A stretch of 64,000 bases of DNA, taken from NCBI GenBank assembly GCA_023374045.1, contig CM041777.1, forward strand, positions 86,174,300 to 86,238,299, given 5' to 3'. Shown in pieces: positions 21,339-32,637 of this stretch. The position numbers were made by a program, and so were the translations under genes. A model generated the notes under the pieces. It was not told the DNA's origin and made no database searches. It was given only the letters and a program-made list of their open reading frames with translations. This DNA comes from Limonium bicolor (Eukaryota; Streptophyta; Magnoliopsida; Caryophyllales; Plumbaginaceae). Position 1 is the first letter of the stretch. Each line of letters begins with the position of its first letter.

Positions 21339-23225
21339 TTTTTTTCAGCATCTTGTCCAGCGGTTAGAAACACAGATGGATAAAAGCATCACAAAGTTGT
21401 TCACTAACGGGATAAAAGCATCCACTCAACATGAAGTCACTATACGTATTCACTATTAGTATGGTATTCAACTACGATTACTGATGGCCAAAAAGCATTC
21501 ATTACCAGTAACCTTGCTGATGTTGTGATCGAAGGTATACTTGAAAAGTTACCCTTGGTTGACCAAGTAAGGATCAGCATCTTGTCCAGCGGTTAGAAAC
21601 ACAGATGGGCCAAAATTCGATCATTAGCAACAGATGAAATATTGTACAATTACCAGTAACCTTGCTGATGTTGTGATCGAAGGTATACTTGAAAAGTTAC
21701 CCTTGGTTGACCAAGTAAGGATCAGCATCTTGTCCAGCGGTTAGAAACACAGATGGGCCAAAATTCGATCATTAGCAACAGATGAAATATTGTACAACTT
21801 TTTTTTTGGTAAATTAGGTGTCATATGTGCTTCTTAAGATCAATGCCAATCTGGGTGGTCTAAATTCTTTGTAGGACGTTGAGTCGCTAACAGCAGTAGT
21901 GTTAGAACGCATTGTATCTACGATGAATTTGCTTTTATTAGATAAAGTATAATCCACTGTATCAACATGAGACACTAAAACACTCAAAATTTTCAATGTC
22001 CTTCTTCAATACATTAATCTTGCAAAACATCACAAAGTTGTTCACTAACGGGATAAAAGCATCCACTCAACATGAAGTCACTATACGTATTCACTATTAG
22101 TATGGTATTCAACCTACGATTACTGATGGCCAAAAAGCATTCATTACCAGTAACCTGCTGATTTGTGTCGAAGATACTTGAAATTTACCTTGGTTTGACC
22201 AAGTAAGGATCAGCATCTTGTCCAGCGGTTAAAACACAGATGGGATAAAGCATCACAAAGTTGTTCACTCACGGATAAAGCAGCCACTCAACATGAAGTC
22301 ACTATAACGTATTCACTATTAGTATGGTATTCAACCTACGATTACTGATGCCAAAAGCATTCATTACCAGTAACCTTGCTGATGTTGTGATCGAGGTATA
22401 CTTGAAAGTTACCCTTGTTGACCAAGTAAGGATCAGCATCTTGTCCAGCGGTTAGAACACATGGGCCAAAATTCGATCATTAGCAACAGATGAATATGTA
22501 CAACTTTTTTTTTTGGTAAATTAGGTGTCATATGTGCTTCTTAGATCAATGCCAATCTGGGTGGTCTAAATTCTTTGTAGGACGTTGAGTCGCTAACAGC
22601 ATAGTTAGAACGCATTGTATCTAACGATGAATTTGCTTTTATTAGATAAAGTATATCCACTGTTCAACAGAGACACTAAAAACTCAAAATTTTTCAATGT
22701 CCTTCTTCATACATTAATCTTGCAAACATCACAAAGTTGTTCACTAACGGGATAAAAGCATCCACTCAACATGAAGTCACTATACGTATTCACTATTAGT
22801 AGGTATTCAACCTACGATTACTGATGGCCAAAAGCATTCATTACCAGTAACCTTGCTGATGTTTGTGTTCGAAGGTATACTTGAAAGTTACCCTTGGTTG
22901 ACCAAGTAAGGATCAGCATCTTTCCAGCGTTAGAAACACAGATGGGCCAAAATTCGATCATTAGCAACAGATGAAATATTGTACAAACTTTTTTTTTTTG
23001 GTAAATTAGGTGTCATATGTGCTTCTTAGATCAATGCCAATCTGGGTGGTCTAAATTCTTTGTAGGACGTTGAGTCGCTAACAGCAGTAGTGTTAGAACG
23101 CATTGTATCTACGATTGAATTTGCTTTTATTAGATAAGTATAATCCATGTATCAACGAGACACTAAAACACTCAAAATTTTCAATGTCCTTCTTCAATAC
23201 ATTAATCTTGTAAAACATCACATGC
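21339..23225 (+). repeat. Tandem array of F-box pseudogene fragments
   Basis: Three blocks recur in mixed order: A (~190 bp, starting near CATCACAAAGTTGTTCACTAA), B (~75 bp, starting CAGCATCTTGTCCAGCGGTT) and C (~240 bp, starting after a T-run). The end of A plus B translates on the plus strand to an F-box N-terminus of the FBD/LRR type (ITSNLADVVIEGILEKLPLV, then DQVRISILSS). Five such segments start near 21501, 21649, 22143, 22363 and 22840. Where the conserved Trp follows SS in F-boxes, these segments carry TAG, or a damaged version of it. The array therefore descends from an already broken fragment. Copies between ~22140 and 22960 are rich in one-base deletions. No functional protein is expected. 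Confidence 0.7.
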
Positions 23226-23299
23226 TTCTTGAATATACTAATGGCATACAAAGAATTCAACAAATTTACAATTCTAATCTTCTATAATCAAGCGTCCTG

Positions 23300-26164
23300 G
23301 TTCACCACTTGGGAAACAATCTGTACCACTCTGCATTGCGCGGTACGTACGGATCAATATAAGCTGTAACTGAGGGCTCATGCCAACGCGCCACATCGGA
23401 TTCAGATTGGGACTGGACAATTTTCGACTGTTTGGAGTCTAATGAAATGAGACTGCTCAGCGACACATGCAAGAGTGACCTTGCTGTTGGACGACCTAAC
23501 CCCCGATCATCACGTAGCGGCAGTGCGACCAACCCAGTAGCCTTACCATCGTATCCTTTTGAAAACTGATAAGCGCAATGTGGTATACAGTGCACACGAT
23601 GACACCAATATCTAAATTTCAATCCAGTATTGTGATGGTGCAAATGTGTCTGCAAACCAATTCATTCGATGGTACTGTCTCGTACCACTTGTGTCAACTT
23701 TATTTAACCACCAATCTCTTCTATCCTCCAGCTCATCCAAGCATGCACGTCTAACCTGTTTCCATAGCCTTTCATCGTTGTACACGCATCACATGGCTCG
23801 AAACCCCAGTTTCCATCACCCACTATCTCCCTGTAACCTATAATATAATTACCTAATTGCGGATCGAGGTCAGTCCAATACGACGAGTATTTCCAGGGCT
23901 CCAGTATGTCGGATATGGTGCATGTTTTGAGGTGGATTGTGTTGCATTGTCGGTCCTTCTCCAGTTTGACTCATTCGCTCATATGACCAACGCTGTGATT
24001 GACTGTGTTGCATTGACGGCCCATGATCACTTGTACTTTGGGTGCTGTCGAGCGTCGCTGAGACTGCGAACGTCGTAGGTGGCGGACCACGGTTTTCCAA
24101 CCTAAATGCTCGTGCTCGACTTGTCCCTAGTGTTTGGCCTCTTCTTTTTTTGGTAGTGGGTCTTCCCTTAGGCGCCTTCACCTCTGGTGGCTGTAAACCA
24201 GTGTGATCATCCTCGGGCTCCCATTTGGCTTCCACGCGTTGAACGCTTGTTCAATCGTCGTAGGATCATACCGCTGAACAGATCATCATCCATAAACCTA
24301 CACATGAGAGTTGTTCCTCGTGCTATACGCTCATCGTATGTTTGGCGTTGTGCTTCAAATTCTTTGTTGTGCTCGTATCTGAGTGTTCGCCGAAGATATG
24401 CACTTCTTCAACTGGTATATTCAGACCGGCTTGAATGTACTGAAACATACGAAACGCGCACGGTAATCCCATGGTCAAGTAAACGCACAAACATCTTCGT
24501 ACGATGTTGTGTTCAATATCGCACCTCCCGCTTCTCAGCTGATCTGGAGTATTTCCAAACATTTGAGGCTCACTTGATTGACCAGAAATAAAATGGGACT
24601 TGCTGGTCTTCCGAAACCCTTCTGTCAATGGAGAACTCGAAGTCTTGTTTAATGTGAAAATGTTGCCCTTCGAACGAATCTATGTATGCTGTCGAAGCAT
24701 GTGTCTAGAGATCCGGTGGATGTATGAAGCCAACACTTTAGAGCTGAGTGGGGCTCTCTCCCCCTACACATTGGAAGTCAATTAGTTCAGATAAATGGAA
24801 ACATACCAATACAAACAACAGAACATGTTTACAATTAAAGTTAAGCTAACCTGTTGGTAGATTTGTGCCGAAATGCCTGAATCTCTTAACCCATACCTCA
24901 CAAATTTCTCACGCTGACATAGCCATGTGTTGTTCAAGTACACGACGAAAGGATTGTTGGTGCCGTAGGAGTGTACTACTATTTCCCGTACTGTTCATCG
25001 TACTTCGCAATAGTTGAGGCGTAAACTAGTCGCTTCCACCGATGCACTACTAAATTGACTCTGTCACGGTCAATATGCATTATCTTAACGCTTGGCAGTC
25101 CACATTCTTGCATATATGCCAACGACATAGAAGATGTGGTACAGAAGGATATACCACTGAAAGTGCTTTCACTAGCGCCTTTTCATTGTCAGTGACAAAC
25201 ACATTTGGAGGATAGATCAACACCTTCGTCAGCTGATTAAGCATCCACGTGTTGCAGACTCATCCTCTCTGACCGCAAAACAGAACGCTATGCAGAAGTT
25301 CTTGCCGCACGACGTGACTCCGACGAACTCCACTAGAGGCACCTTGTACATGTTCGTCTTGTAAGTGCTATCAATGAGCACTACTAAGGAAACATCTTAA
25401 CGAGCGTCAGCGAAAAGGGTGGCGCAAACAACAAGACCCAGCCTAGATGGATTCCCTGCAAATGGATATTTAATTAGAACTAACATTTAAAGTGATTAAC
25501 AACAGACAAATAACCACACTGAACAGATGTGCCGACACTTACTTGCATCTTTCTCGGACCACCAACTATAATTACGTTCATCTAGCGAGTGCATGAAGGA
25601 CGCTACATCTGTACGTCCGCCACGATCTTCTTTTCTGAATTTCGAAACTAGGTTATGAATCGATGTCTTGTCTGCAGTACTTTCAGGGTTCTTGTCATGT
25701 AAATGGGCCCACATCTGCCTAGGCGCAACAACACCACTCCTGTACAAACTTTTCATGCTTGCCCTTTCGTCGACGCTAAAGCGAGGCCGACGAAGTGAGA
25801 TTGTTTCCTCGCTAACGCGTGGTTGCGTCGGGACCATTACCAAGACAGACCAGCCCGTCTTAACCCCACCCCTGATGCTTAGGCGAAAGGGCAGTTGCAT
25901 TTCTTCGTGGCACGCCGTGGCCTTTGACTCGACGATGACGATTCTCCTGTGCTAACCCGTGGCCTATGCTTGCCGTACCTCTCACACGTTAGTATACTTC
26001 ACTTCACCGTCGTCTCGCTTAGTCTGTCTAATTAGATAAATATTATTAGCCTCTCCGGTGCGAAGGCATAACCAACCGCCTCCTCTGCATCGCCAAAGAC
26101 TAGGCTACTAAAATACATGACTTGCGTCTACGTTCGCATCCTCGAATTCATCATCGTTATCACC
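23300..26164 (-). pseudogene. FAR1/MULE-type Mutator transposase, decayed, probable OTU-like tail
   Basis: Read from 26164 downward. An acidic N-terminal piece breaks near 26117. A FAR1 DNA-binding segment follows, with CERYGKHRP (near 25980) and CNCPFRL (near 25885). The MULE core has its first Asp in DSTYKTN (25352-25372), a VGVTSCGKNF block, and its second Asp in TDNEKALVKAL (around 25160-25190) followed by LCRWHICKNV. A SWIM-like zinc segment CLCVYLTMGLPCAF (near 24500) has Phe where His is expected. A KGRPTTKKRRGQ basic linker (near 24150) precedes a C-terminal region (23300-23830) that looks like the OTU-like domain of some MULEs. Several frameshifts and stops interrupt it. The intact enzyme would bind the TIRs and cut the element out. 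Exon 1 is at 26670-26819. Confidence 0.7.
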
Positions 26165-26669
26165 CTAAGCAAAAAACGTCGTTATTCATCAAGTGCTACT
26201 CGTCAACCCTAATACTAGTACTTTAGAATAAATCACACATAGCCATCAAAATAATCAGCAAAGTATATCATCGTAAGTACATGAAAAGACAAACGCAACG
26301 GCGCAAACGGATCGAAAAACGGAGCAATAACGAAGAAGATACAGCGATTTGAAAAACGGGCACCGGCGCAGGCGCCGACCTAAAGACGCCGGCGCCGGCG
26401 TCCGCATCAAGGGATGCGCGCAGGCGCGTTGATCAGGGTGGGCGCGGGCGCGAGGTGGCCAGCGTGGGCGCGGGCGCGGGTGAGCAGGGTGGGCGCGGGC
26501 GCGCTAAGCCTGGTGCGCGCAGGCGCGCTCGAGAAAGAGACGGCGCAGGCGCGCCATTTACGGGGTGGGCACGGCTTTTTTCCTTTGCTTTTTTCGTTCA
26601 GTTTTGTATATTTCTAGCTACTTTTATACATAATTGCCTCTAAATTGCTAAAATAACAACAGAAAATAC

Positions 26670-26819
26670 CTCAGAATGAGCTCCTCGTGAGTACTCTTCG
26701 CTCCTAACATCATCTGCATACTCGTCTTGCATTTCTGGAACACCATCTTCAGCATTTCCTCCATCTTTTTTACTCTTCTTACCGAAAAGTTTTTTCTTCA
26801 AACTTCCGAAAGAAACCAT
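26670..26819 (-). CDS. First exon of MULE transposase gene
   Basis: ATG at 26817-26819 opens a 50-codon exon rich in Lys near its start (MVSFGSLKKKLFGKKSKKDG) and acidic afterwards. It ends in GAG followed by a GT donor (GTATTTTCTG). The matching acceptor TTTTTTGCTTAG precedes 26164, and the phase is preserved. It lies inside the right TIR and points inward. The basic stretch could be a nuclear signal. The downstream exon is broken, so no full product is expected. Confidence 0.5.
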
Positions 26820-26898
26820 TTCCTCTCTTTATCTCTCTAACTTTATCTCTCTAACTTTAGGATTTATGAATTGAATAGATTTCATATCATATTCACTT

Positions 26899-26909
26899 CC
26901 TTTATATAA
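26899..26909 (-). promoter_or_regulatory. TATA box of transposase gene
   Basis: TTATATAAAGG on the minus strand lies ~85 bases upstream of the ATG at 26819, with CT/AG-rich leader between. It is the mirror of the TATA box in the left TIR. Confidence 0.5.
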
Positions 26910-27043
26910 TGAAATTTAGGGTCACCTTGTAATATATCATAAATTGTGGGTAAATATAGAAATATTTGAAAATTATTATAGTAGGGGCAAAATAGTCTTT
27001 TTCCGACTGAGCGAAGTGAAAACCCGACTGAGCGTAGTGACCC

Positions 27044-28429
27044 TCCAAATATAACTATCAATAGCTACAATCGACTGTAGCTAAGAAATTGCGTTAAAAA
27101 AAAAGCTATTAACATAAAAAGTTTTTCGGGCCAAAGTTGTTCAAACAAGACACAATCAGTCGGTCGTGCATAGCACATGATGTCACACAAGGTCTAGATC
27201 ATATCCTGTGTGATGTTGATCTGATTCAGTATTCATCTGATTTTTTGAAGAATTCAATTTTGGCAGCTGATTCCCCGAGGACCCCAACAGACAGTTGCCA
27301 CGTTTCTGGTGGGCTAAAACGGTAAGAGCATCCACAGCAGTTCAAGATAGAACCCCAGAGTATGCCTCTTTCCTCCAAATAAGCATTTCCTTTTATTTTT
27401 GTTTTCTTGTCAGTAAGAAATTGGTAAGCAACTCTGCTGTGGTTGCCCTAAGGATCCAATCTGATTTGGTCGTATAGCCCATTAGCCTCAACAAGTACGG
27501 TGCCTTGGAGGGGATAATTAAAAGCAATTTTCGAGTTTACTAGGTGGAACTTTATCATTCCTTCTGCTACTTGAGAACGATTCAAAAGAGGATAAGTTCT
27601 AGCTATCAATTAGCCACAATAGATCAACAATCACTCTTAGCTACAAGTTATAGTGATACAGTTTTGATCTAGTACAAACTTGTAAGTTTATAGTATAATT
27701 TAAAATTATCAATTTGTATTTGATACAATTTTAATAATATTAAATTTAATGTGTACCTTATATATACATTCGTACAATTTTTATACACCGAAAATTTAAC
27801 CTTTAGAAATCAAATTATATAAGTGTAAGTATCTATAACTAAAATAAGATGTAAAAAGAAATTAATATAGATCAAATTTGTCTTATATCAATTGGTAAAA
27901 CGGTTCGGTCAAGTCGGTTACCAGCCTTGTTAAATCTTGCCTAAGTCGAGTTTAGGCTTTTTCAAACTTGTTAGCCCATTGCGAACCCATTCATTTAAGA
28001 TATTGGAGTTGGGTTTAAACCGGTTTGAGCTAAAAAAACGGTCCTAAACCAGTTCATATAAACTGAAAATTGGACGACGTTCACATTTTGTAAAAATAGT
28101 AAAAACATGTATCTTCAATAAAATTGGCCACATTTCAGTCTTATTTTCAACATAAATAATAAAATTTGCAGAATGTTCTTTTTCTTTAAAAAGTCAATGG
28201 AAAATTCAAACTCATACGTGGGATATAGAAAAAAATGAACTTGAAATACAATTCTATTCACATAGTGATACATTTGGTTTCTTTTTATCAAAAACATAGT
28301 GATACATTAGTTATTAGGCTAAAAATGATCAGGTTGCAATTGACCACAATTAGTTTATAGATAGATCCGAACTGGTGATAAGTCGAACTGAGCTCTTTAT
28401 GTCAGATTCTTGACATTTCAAACAACCTC
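27044..28429. other. Unassigned AT-rich DNA with one MITE-like element
   Basis: Apart from the MITE-like sequence at 27326-27449, I see no gene or repeat boundary. ORFs here are short and unrecognised. Confidence 0.4.
27326..27449. mobile_element. Small MITE-like element
   Basis: The left end GAGCATCCACAGCAG and right end CTGCTGTGGTTGCCCT are imperfect inverted repeats ~124 bp apart. GAGCATCC-type ends are common in plant hAT-related MITEs. No clear target duplication is found. Confidence 0.4.
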
Positions 28430-28705
28430 CAAGCTTCTCATTTAGTGTGAGACGAAAGTCTCTGATTTGTGTAAAGATACAATCGTATATGTTGTTCTAG
28501 TATTTGCGTTCTGCTACCCAGTATATATGGGTGCATACTGACGAGAATTAGAAGGGTAGGAAGGAGTGGGGATAGAGACATAATTACAAGTGTAACCTCC
28601 TAGTATACAAAACTAGAATAGAAAGGGGGAATTACATGACATATGTGTTACAGGATATTATCCTAATGTACAAACTATGGTCTATACATACATATATATC
28701 TAATA
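28430..28705 (-). repeat. Probable 3' LTR of second copia element
   Basis: It lies directly downstream, in the sense direction, of a polypurine tract that follows the RNase H end. It contains a TATATA stretch near 28520. The left limit is not determined because the other LTR is outside the window. Confidence 0.4.
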
Positions 28706-28722
28706 CCCCTCCCCCCCCCCCT
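28706..28722 (-). promoter_or_regulatory. Polypurine tract of second copia element
   Basis: The sense strand reads a G-run with one A (GAGG...GGAGGGG), placed between the end of pol and the LTR. The C-run on the plus strand is a homopolymer and its exact length may be unreliable. Confidence 0.6.
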
Positions 28723-29542
28723 CAAAGAGTACAGCGGATACAGAAACAAGATGTTGTGCTCTTTGTCTTCTATCACATGCTCTTTTGTTCGGGTTTCTGC
28801 AAACATAAACTTGGAAAAATTTTTGATAGAGCTTACCGAGTGGCTTGGTCATCAAGTCGGCCAGCTGGTGCATGGTAGGAACGTATTGGACTTGAATCAA
28901 GCCCCCTATAACTTTTCACGAACAAAATGACAATCCAATTCAATATGTTTAGTGCATTCATGGGAAACAGGGTTCCTAGCTATGTGAATGGCTGCTAGGT
29001 TGTCACATTTTAGTGGTATTGGGGTTATGTGTGTGAGACCTATTTCATTTAGCAATCTAGTTAGCCAACTTAATTCTCATGTGACCTGTCGCATAGCTTT
29101 ATACTCCGCTTCAGTTGAGGATAGCGATATTGTGGCCTGTTTCTTGGATTTCCAGCTTAGCGGTGATCCCTAAAAGGATGTAGTAACTGGAAACTGATTT
29201 CCTTGTAATTGGGCAAGAGGCCCAATCGGAATCACAATAAGCTTCCTAAGCATAATCGGGATGTTTGTTAAAGAACAGACTGAAGCCTGTTGTACCATAT
29301 ATATAGGATAGAGTGTGATAGGCAGCCTTGAGGTGATCGGAGGTGGGAGATTGAAGGAATTGGCTGAGGAATTGAACGACAAAGGCTATGTCTGGTCTAG
29401 TGTTGGTAAGGAAATTTAGTTTTCCTACAAGGCATCTGTATAGGGTTGGATTGTCGAGTTTAGAACCCGAGTCTTTGTATAGTTTTAGATTGAGAGGGAG
29501 AGAGAGAGACTGAAGGTTTAATGTTCTGCATCTCAAAGTCAT
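28723..29542 (-). pseudogene. Copia RNase H region, second element
   Basis: The frame 29542-29246 has LYRCLVGKLNFLTNTRPDIA and FVVQFLSQFLQSP, the RT-RNase H junction of copia elements. The C-terminal part, 28900-28700, has QVQYVPTMHQLADLMTKPLG, the RNase H end of copia pol. The middle carries a stop at the start of the Ser-Ser-rich RNase H block and further shifts near 28900-29170. The order and strand agree with the RT immediately upstream. Confidence 0.75.
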
Positions 29543-29559
29543 GAAGGATTTGGGTAATG

Positions 29560-31048
29560 TAACGTTGTTGAGTCATGATGAGACCATTTTCTGTTTCTAG
29601 AAATTCCATTCCCAAAAAGAAATGCAGTCTTCCAAGGTCTTTGATTTTGAATTGTTATCAAGTTTTTGTTTCAGATGTTTGACTTCTTTAGCATCATTTC
29701 CAACAACTAATATGTCATCAACGTAGATGCCTAATAGGGTGGATGCTATTAGCCTTTTTCTTGATGAAGAGGGAATGGTCATTTTGGGAGTGATGAAAGT
29801 CAAGGTGTTTGAGGAACGTAGCACGCTTCTCGTACCATTGGCGAGAGGCTTGTTTGAGTCCATAAAGTGATTTTTGTAGCTTGCAGACCTTGTTTTCCCC
29901 TTCTACTTTTAACCCTTCTAGTATACTCATGTAAACATCTTCGTGGAGGTCTTCGTGAAGAAACACATTGTTTACATCGAGTTGATCTAAGATCAATCCT
30001 TTCTTTGTAGCCATGATGATAAGGGCTCGAACTGTGTAAGTTTTACCACAAGAGAGAAAGTCTCTTTGTAGTCCAAGCTTTGTCTTTGGGTAAAACCTCT
30101 GACCACTAATATGGCTTTAAATCTCTCTAGACTCCCGGCCTTAAACTTTGTCTTGTAAACCCATTTACAAGAGATGGGCTTCTTTCCTTTTGGTAAGGTT
30201 ACAATGGACCAGGTATTGTTTTGTTTGAGAGCTGAAAATTCTTCGGCCATGGCTTTGACCCAATTTGGGTCTTTGTTGGCTACCTTGTAGTTGGGTGGCT
30301 CGGTATAGTGGTGTATCTGGTGTATGAGTTTGTTGGTGGAGTGGGGAAGAGAGCAAGAGAGAATGGTGGTGGTTGGTATGTGGTCAGTGAGGGTGTTTAT
30401 GGTGGTTTGGTTATTTTGGTCAAGGTGCTGATGTGTTAGTCTTGTATTGAGAATGGTGGAAAAAAGGTCTTTGTGGCTAGTGCTACTGGAGCAAATGTAG
30501 TCATCATATCTGGCTGGTGGTTTTGGAGTACGGGTGGATCTTCTTAAGGTTGTGTTGTCTGTTGTGACAACTTCAAAAGGGGTATTGGGGTCTGGTTCTA
30601 TGATCAAGGGGGCATCGGGGCCTGGTTCTGTGACCAGGGGAGCATTGGATTCTGGTTCTGTGACCAAGGGTGGGTCGCTTTGTATTATGTCACTTAGAGG
30701 AGGTTGATCTTCTCTTATCTCAGAAGGCTGAGACGTGCAAGTATCGTCCTCTAAGTTATTCTCGGAAGGAGGAAGGAAAATTGGTGGTTTGTTGGTCTTT
30801 TTGAGTACTTTTCCATGATTTTCTTTTAGAGCGAAAATGTTTTCAAAGAAGATGATGTCTCTGCTAACCTTGTACTTGTTTTCACTAAGAGGTACAACCT
30901 TGTATCCCTTGGTGTTTTTGCAATTGCCGATGTATATGCAGCTAATGGATCTAGGATCAAGTTTTCCTCTGTTGGGGTTTATGTTGGTTATGTAGCAAAG
31001 GCATCCGAAAGACTTCATTTCATTGAAATTGGGTTTTATCTCGTACAA
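29560..31048 (-). pseudogene. Copia integrase C-terminus and reverse transcriptase, second element
   Basis: The frame 31048-29993 (351 residues) starts in the integrase C-terminal region (SFGCLCYITNINPNRGKLDP). It passes through a linker with repeated PLVTEPE/PDAPLI-type units at ~residues 110-170 and enters RT at WVKAMAEEFSALKQNNTW. The RT continues in frames 30014-29718 (KSLYGLKQASRQWYEK) and 29863-29597, which has YVDDILVVGNDAK, the catalytic Asp pair. Two frameshifts near 30000 and 29740 break it. The linker repeat is short and may only reflect slippage. Confidence 0.8.
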
Positions 31049-31059
31049 CTTCTCAAAAT

Positions 31060-32005
31060 GTGTTAACTAGTTTATGGCTTTGCTAGGGGTTCTATTAACT
31101 ATGTAGGCAGCGTGCTCGATGCAATGGCCCCAAAAAGTGTGATTCAGACCGGATTGGAAAAGAAGGGCTCTTGCAACTTCCATAAGGTGTCCTTGCTTTC
31201 TCTCCACGACACCGTTTTGCTGAGGTGTGTGGGGGCAGCTGGTTTGATGTATGATGCCCCGCTTAGTAAAAAATTCTATTCCTTCTTATGATTTTCCCAA
31301 TTCCTTGGCATTATCACTCCTAACAATTTTGATGTTTTTGTTCATTTGTTTTTCAATAAGATTTATAAATTTTACTATGTTTTGAAACGCTTCACTTTTC
31401 TGTTTTAGAAGGATAACCCATGTTTCTCTACTATAGTCGTCAACTATAGTGAGGAAGTATTTGTGTCCTTCTATGGTTTCAGTTCAAAGGGGACCGCACA
31501 CATCTACATGTATAAGATCAAATGGAGTGGTGAATTTAATTTCAGATGTGGGAAATTTTGTTCTTTTTCCTTTCGCCTTGTAGCAGGTAGCACAAGGGTA
31601 CGGGGTACTTTGCAAATGTTTTGGGATCTTTATACCAATAATCTTGTTAATTTTTTGTAAAGGCATGTGGCCAAGCCTATTGTGCCACAAAACTAGATTC
31701 TTAGACCAATTAGTAACATCAGAAATAAGATTTTCAGAACAAAGATCTTCACAACAATCAACAGCATCAGCTTGTTTATTACATGAATTTGCAAGAACAA
31801 AAGAGTTCAGTTTTCTTTTCTGAACGAAATTTCCTAAGGCACTCATATTGACAAAGTACAAACTACAAGTTTTCTTTCCAATTTCATGACAAAACTTCTC
31901 TTCACAATCCTGTAGAGAGCAAACATTATCACGGAAGATTACAGATGCATTCAGGTCCTCAGTTAGCTTAGACACAGAGATGAGATTAAACAGGAAAGAA
32001 GGCAC
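31060..32005 (-). pseudogene. Copia pre-integrase and integrase core, second element
   Basis: The frame 32005-31484 (173 residues) ends with the zinc-binding segment HNRLGHMPLQKI...CATCYKAK and DLIHVDVCGPL. This gives the HHCC domain and the first Asp of the integrase core. Further down the minus strand the core continues with SDNAKEL (near 31305) and QQNGVVERK (near 31215), the other catalytic blocks. In-frame stops and a shift near 31480 and 31290 separate the parts. Confidence 0.75.
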
Positions 32006-32250
32006 ATGTAAACATTAGTTAAACAAATCAAGCCATTAATGGCCAGATTACCAACAAAACTCGCAATTCTTTTGGTTCCATCAGGCAGGGATATTTCTTT
32101 ATTCAAAGTTTTGCAGTCAAACAACAGAAATTGATTACCACCTATATGATCTGTCGCGCCCGAATCCAAAATCGACAAATCACACATGATGTTCATTATC
32201 GAACTGGTATTTGAAACTAGACATGGAGAAGAATTTATGGATCATTTAAC
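31963..32250 (-). pseudogene. Copia protease, second element
   Basis: The frame 32196-31963 contains ILDSGATDHIGG, the aspartic protease active site with D-S-G intact, and a following PDGTKRIASF block. It runs into the pre-integrase frame through a frameshift near 31990-32010. Confidence 0.75.
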
Positions 32251-32303
32251 TTACCTGAGAACTCCCCAAAGTTGGTTTGTTTGATTCTTTGTGCATCATC
32301 TTT

Positions 32304-32637
32304 CTATTGGTGGAGAAAAGTAACCAGCTGCTCCAGTTGCTCTAGCGTGAAGCCCTTCACCGGCGATTCTTCGGTTAAGGCCTCAGAAGACTTTCCTCCT
32401 AGTTGGGCAACTGCGGATCCGACCCATGTCTGTTTTCTCTGGTCTTGATTCAGAAAACCAACGAGCCACCAGCACTCACTGCGTGCGTGCCCGATCTTTC
32501 CGCAGTTTCCGCACTTGGGAGGATCCTTCTTGTTGCTCCCCGTTGTATTATTTGGAGATTTCTTGTTGAAATTTCTGGGATTCATCACGTTTTGAGTGAA
32601 TTTAGGTTTGCCCTGTGAGAAATTCGTGTTTGCCTTG
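32304..32637 (-). pseudogene. Copia gag C-terminal part, interrupted by array insertion
   Basis: This is a minus-strand frame with a CCHC zinc knuckle CGNCGKIGHARSEC, read from the LTR junction at 32637 downward. The frame is open right up to the junction, with no start codon needed. Gag was therefore cut by the insertion of the Athila-like array, and the N-terminal half should lie beyond the far end of the array, outside the window. The knuckle is complete. A Trp pair and a Lys-rich stretch surround it. Confidence 0.75.

Larger units (their letters stand above)
16876..27043. mobile_element. Long-TIR Mutator-like element carrying PMD gene and F-box array
   Basis: Inverted terminal regions at ~16876-17658 and ~26162-27043 are reverse complements over most of their length. 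Both start near a doubled CGCTCAGTCG motif and end at the sequence TGCTTAGGG. Inside are a FAR1/MULE-type transposase on the minus strand read from the right end, and a Plant Mobile Domain gene on the plus strand read from the left end. Between them lie an orphan exon-like ORF and tandem F-box fragments. The convergent two-gene layout driven from the two TIRs resembles maize MuDR. I could not find an 8-11-bp target duplication, so the outer limits may be off by some bases. The transposase is decayed, so the element is probably not autonomous now. Confidence 0.75.
26162..27043. repeat. Right terminal inverted repeat of MULE
   Basis: Reverse complement of 16876-17658 with divergence. It includes the TGCTTAGGG inner border (26162-26170), a GC-rich block of GGCGCGGGCGC words (26363-26570) and the doubled CGCTCAGTCG motif (27003-27034). 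The GC block falls between the transposase first exon and the splice acceptor at 26165, so it would be intronic. Confidence 0.75.
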
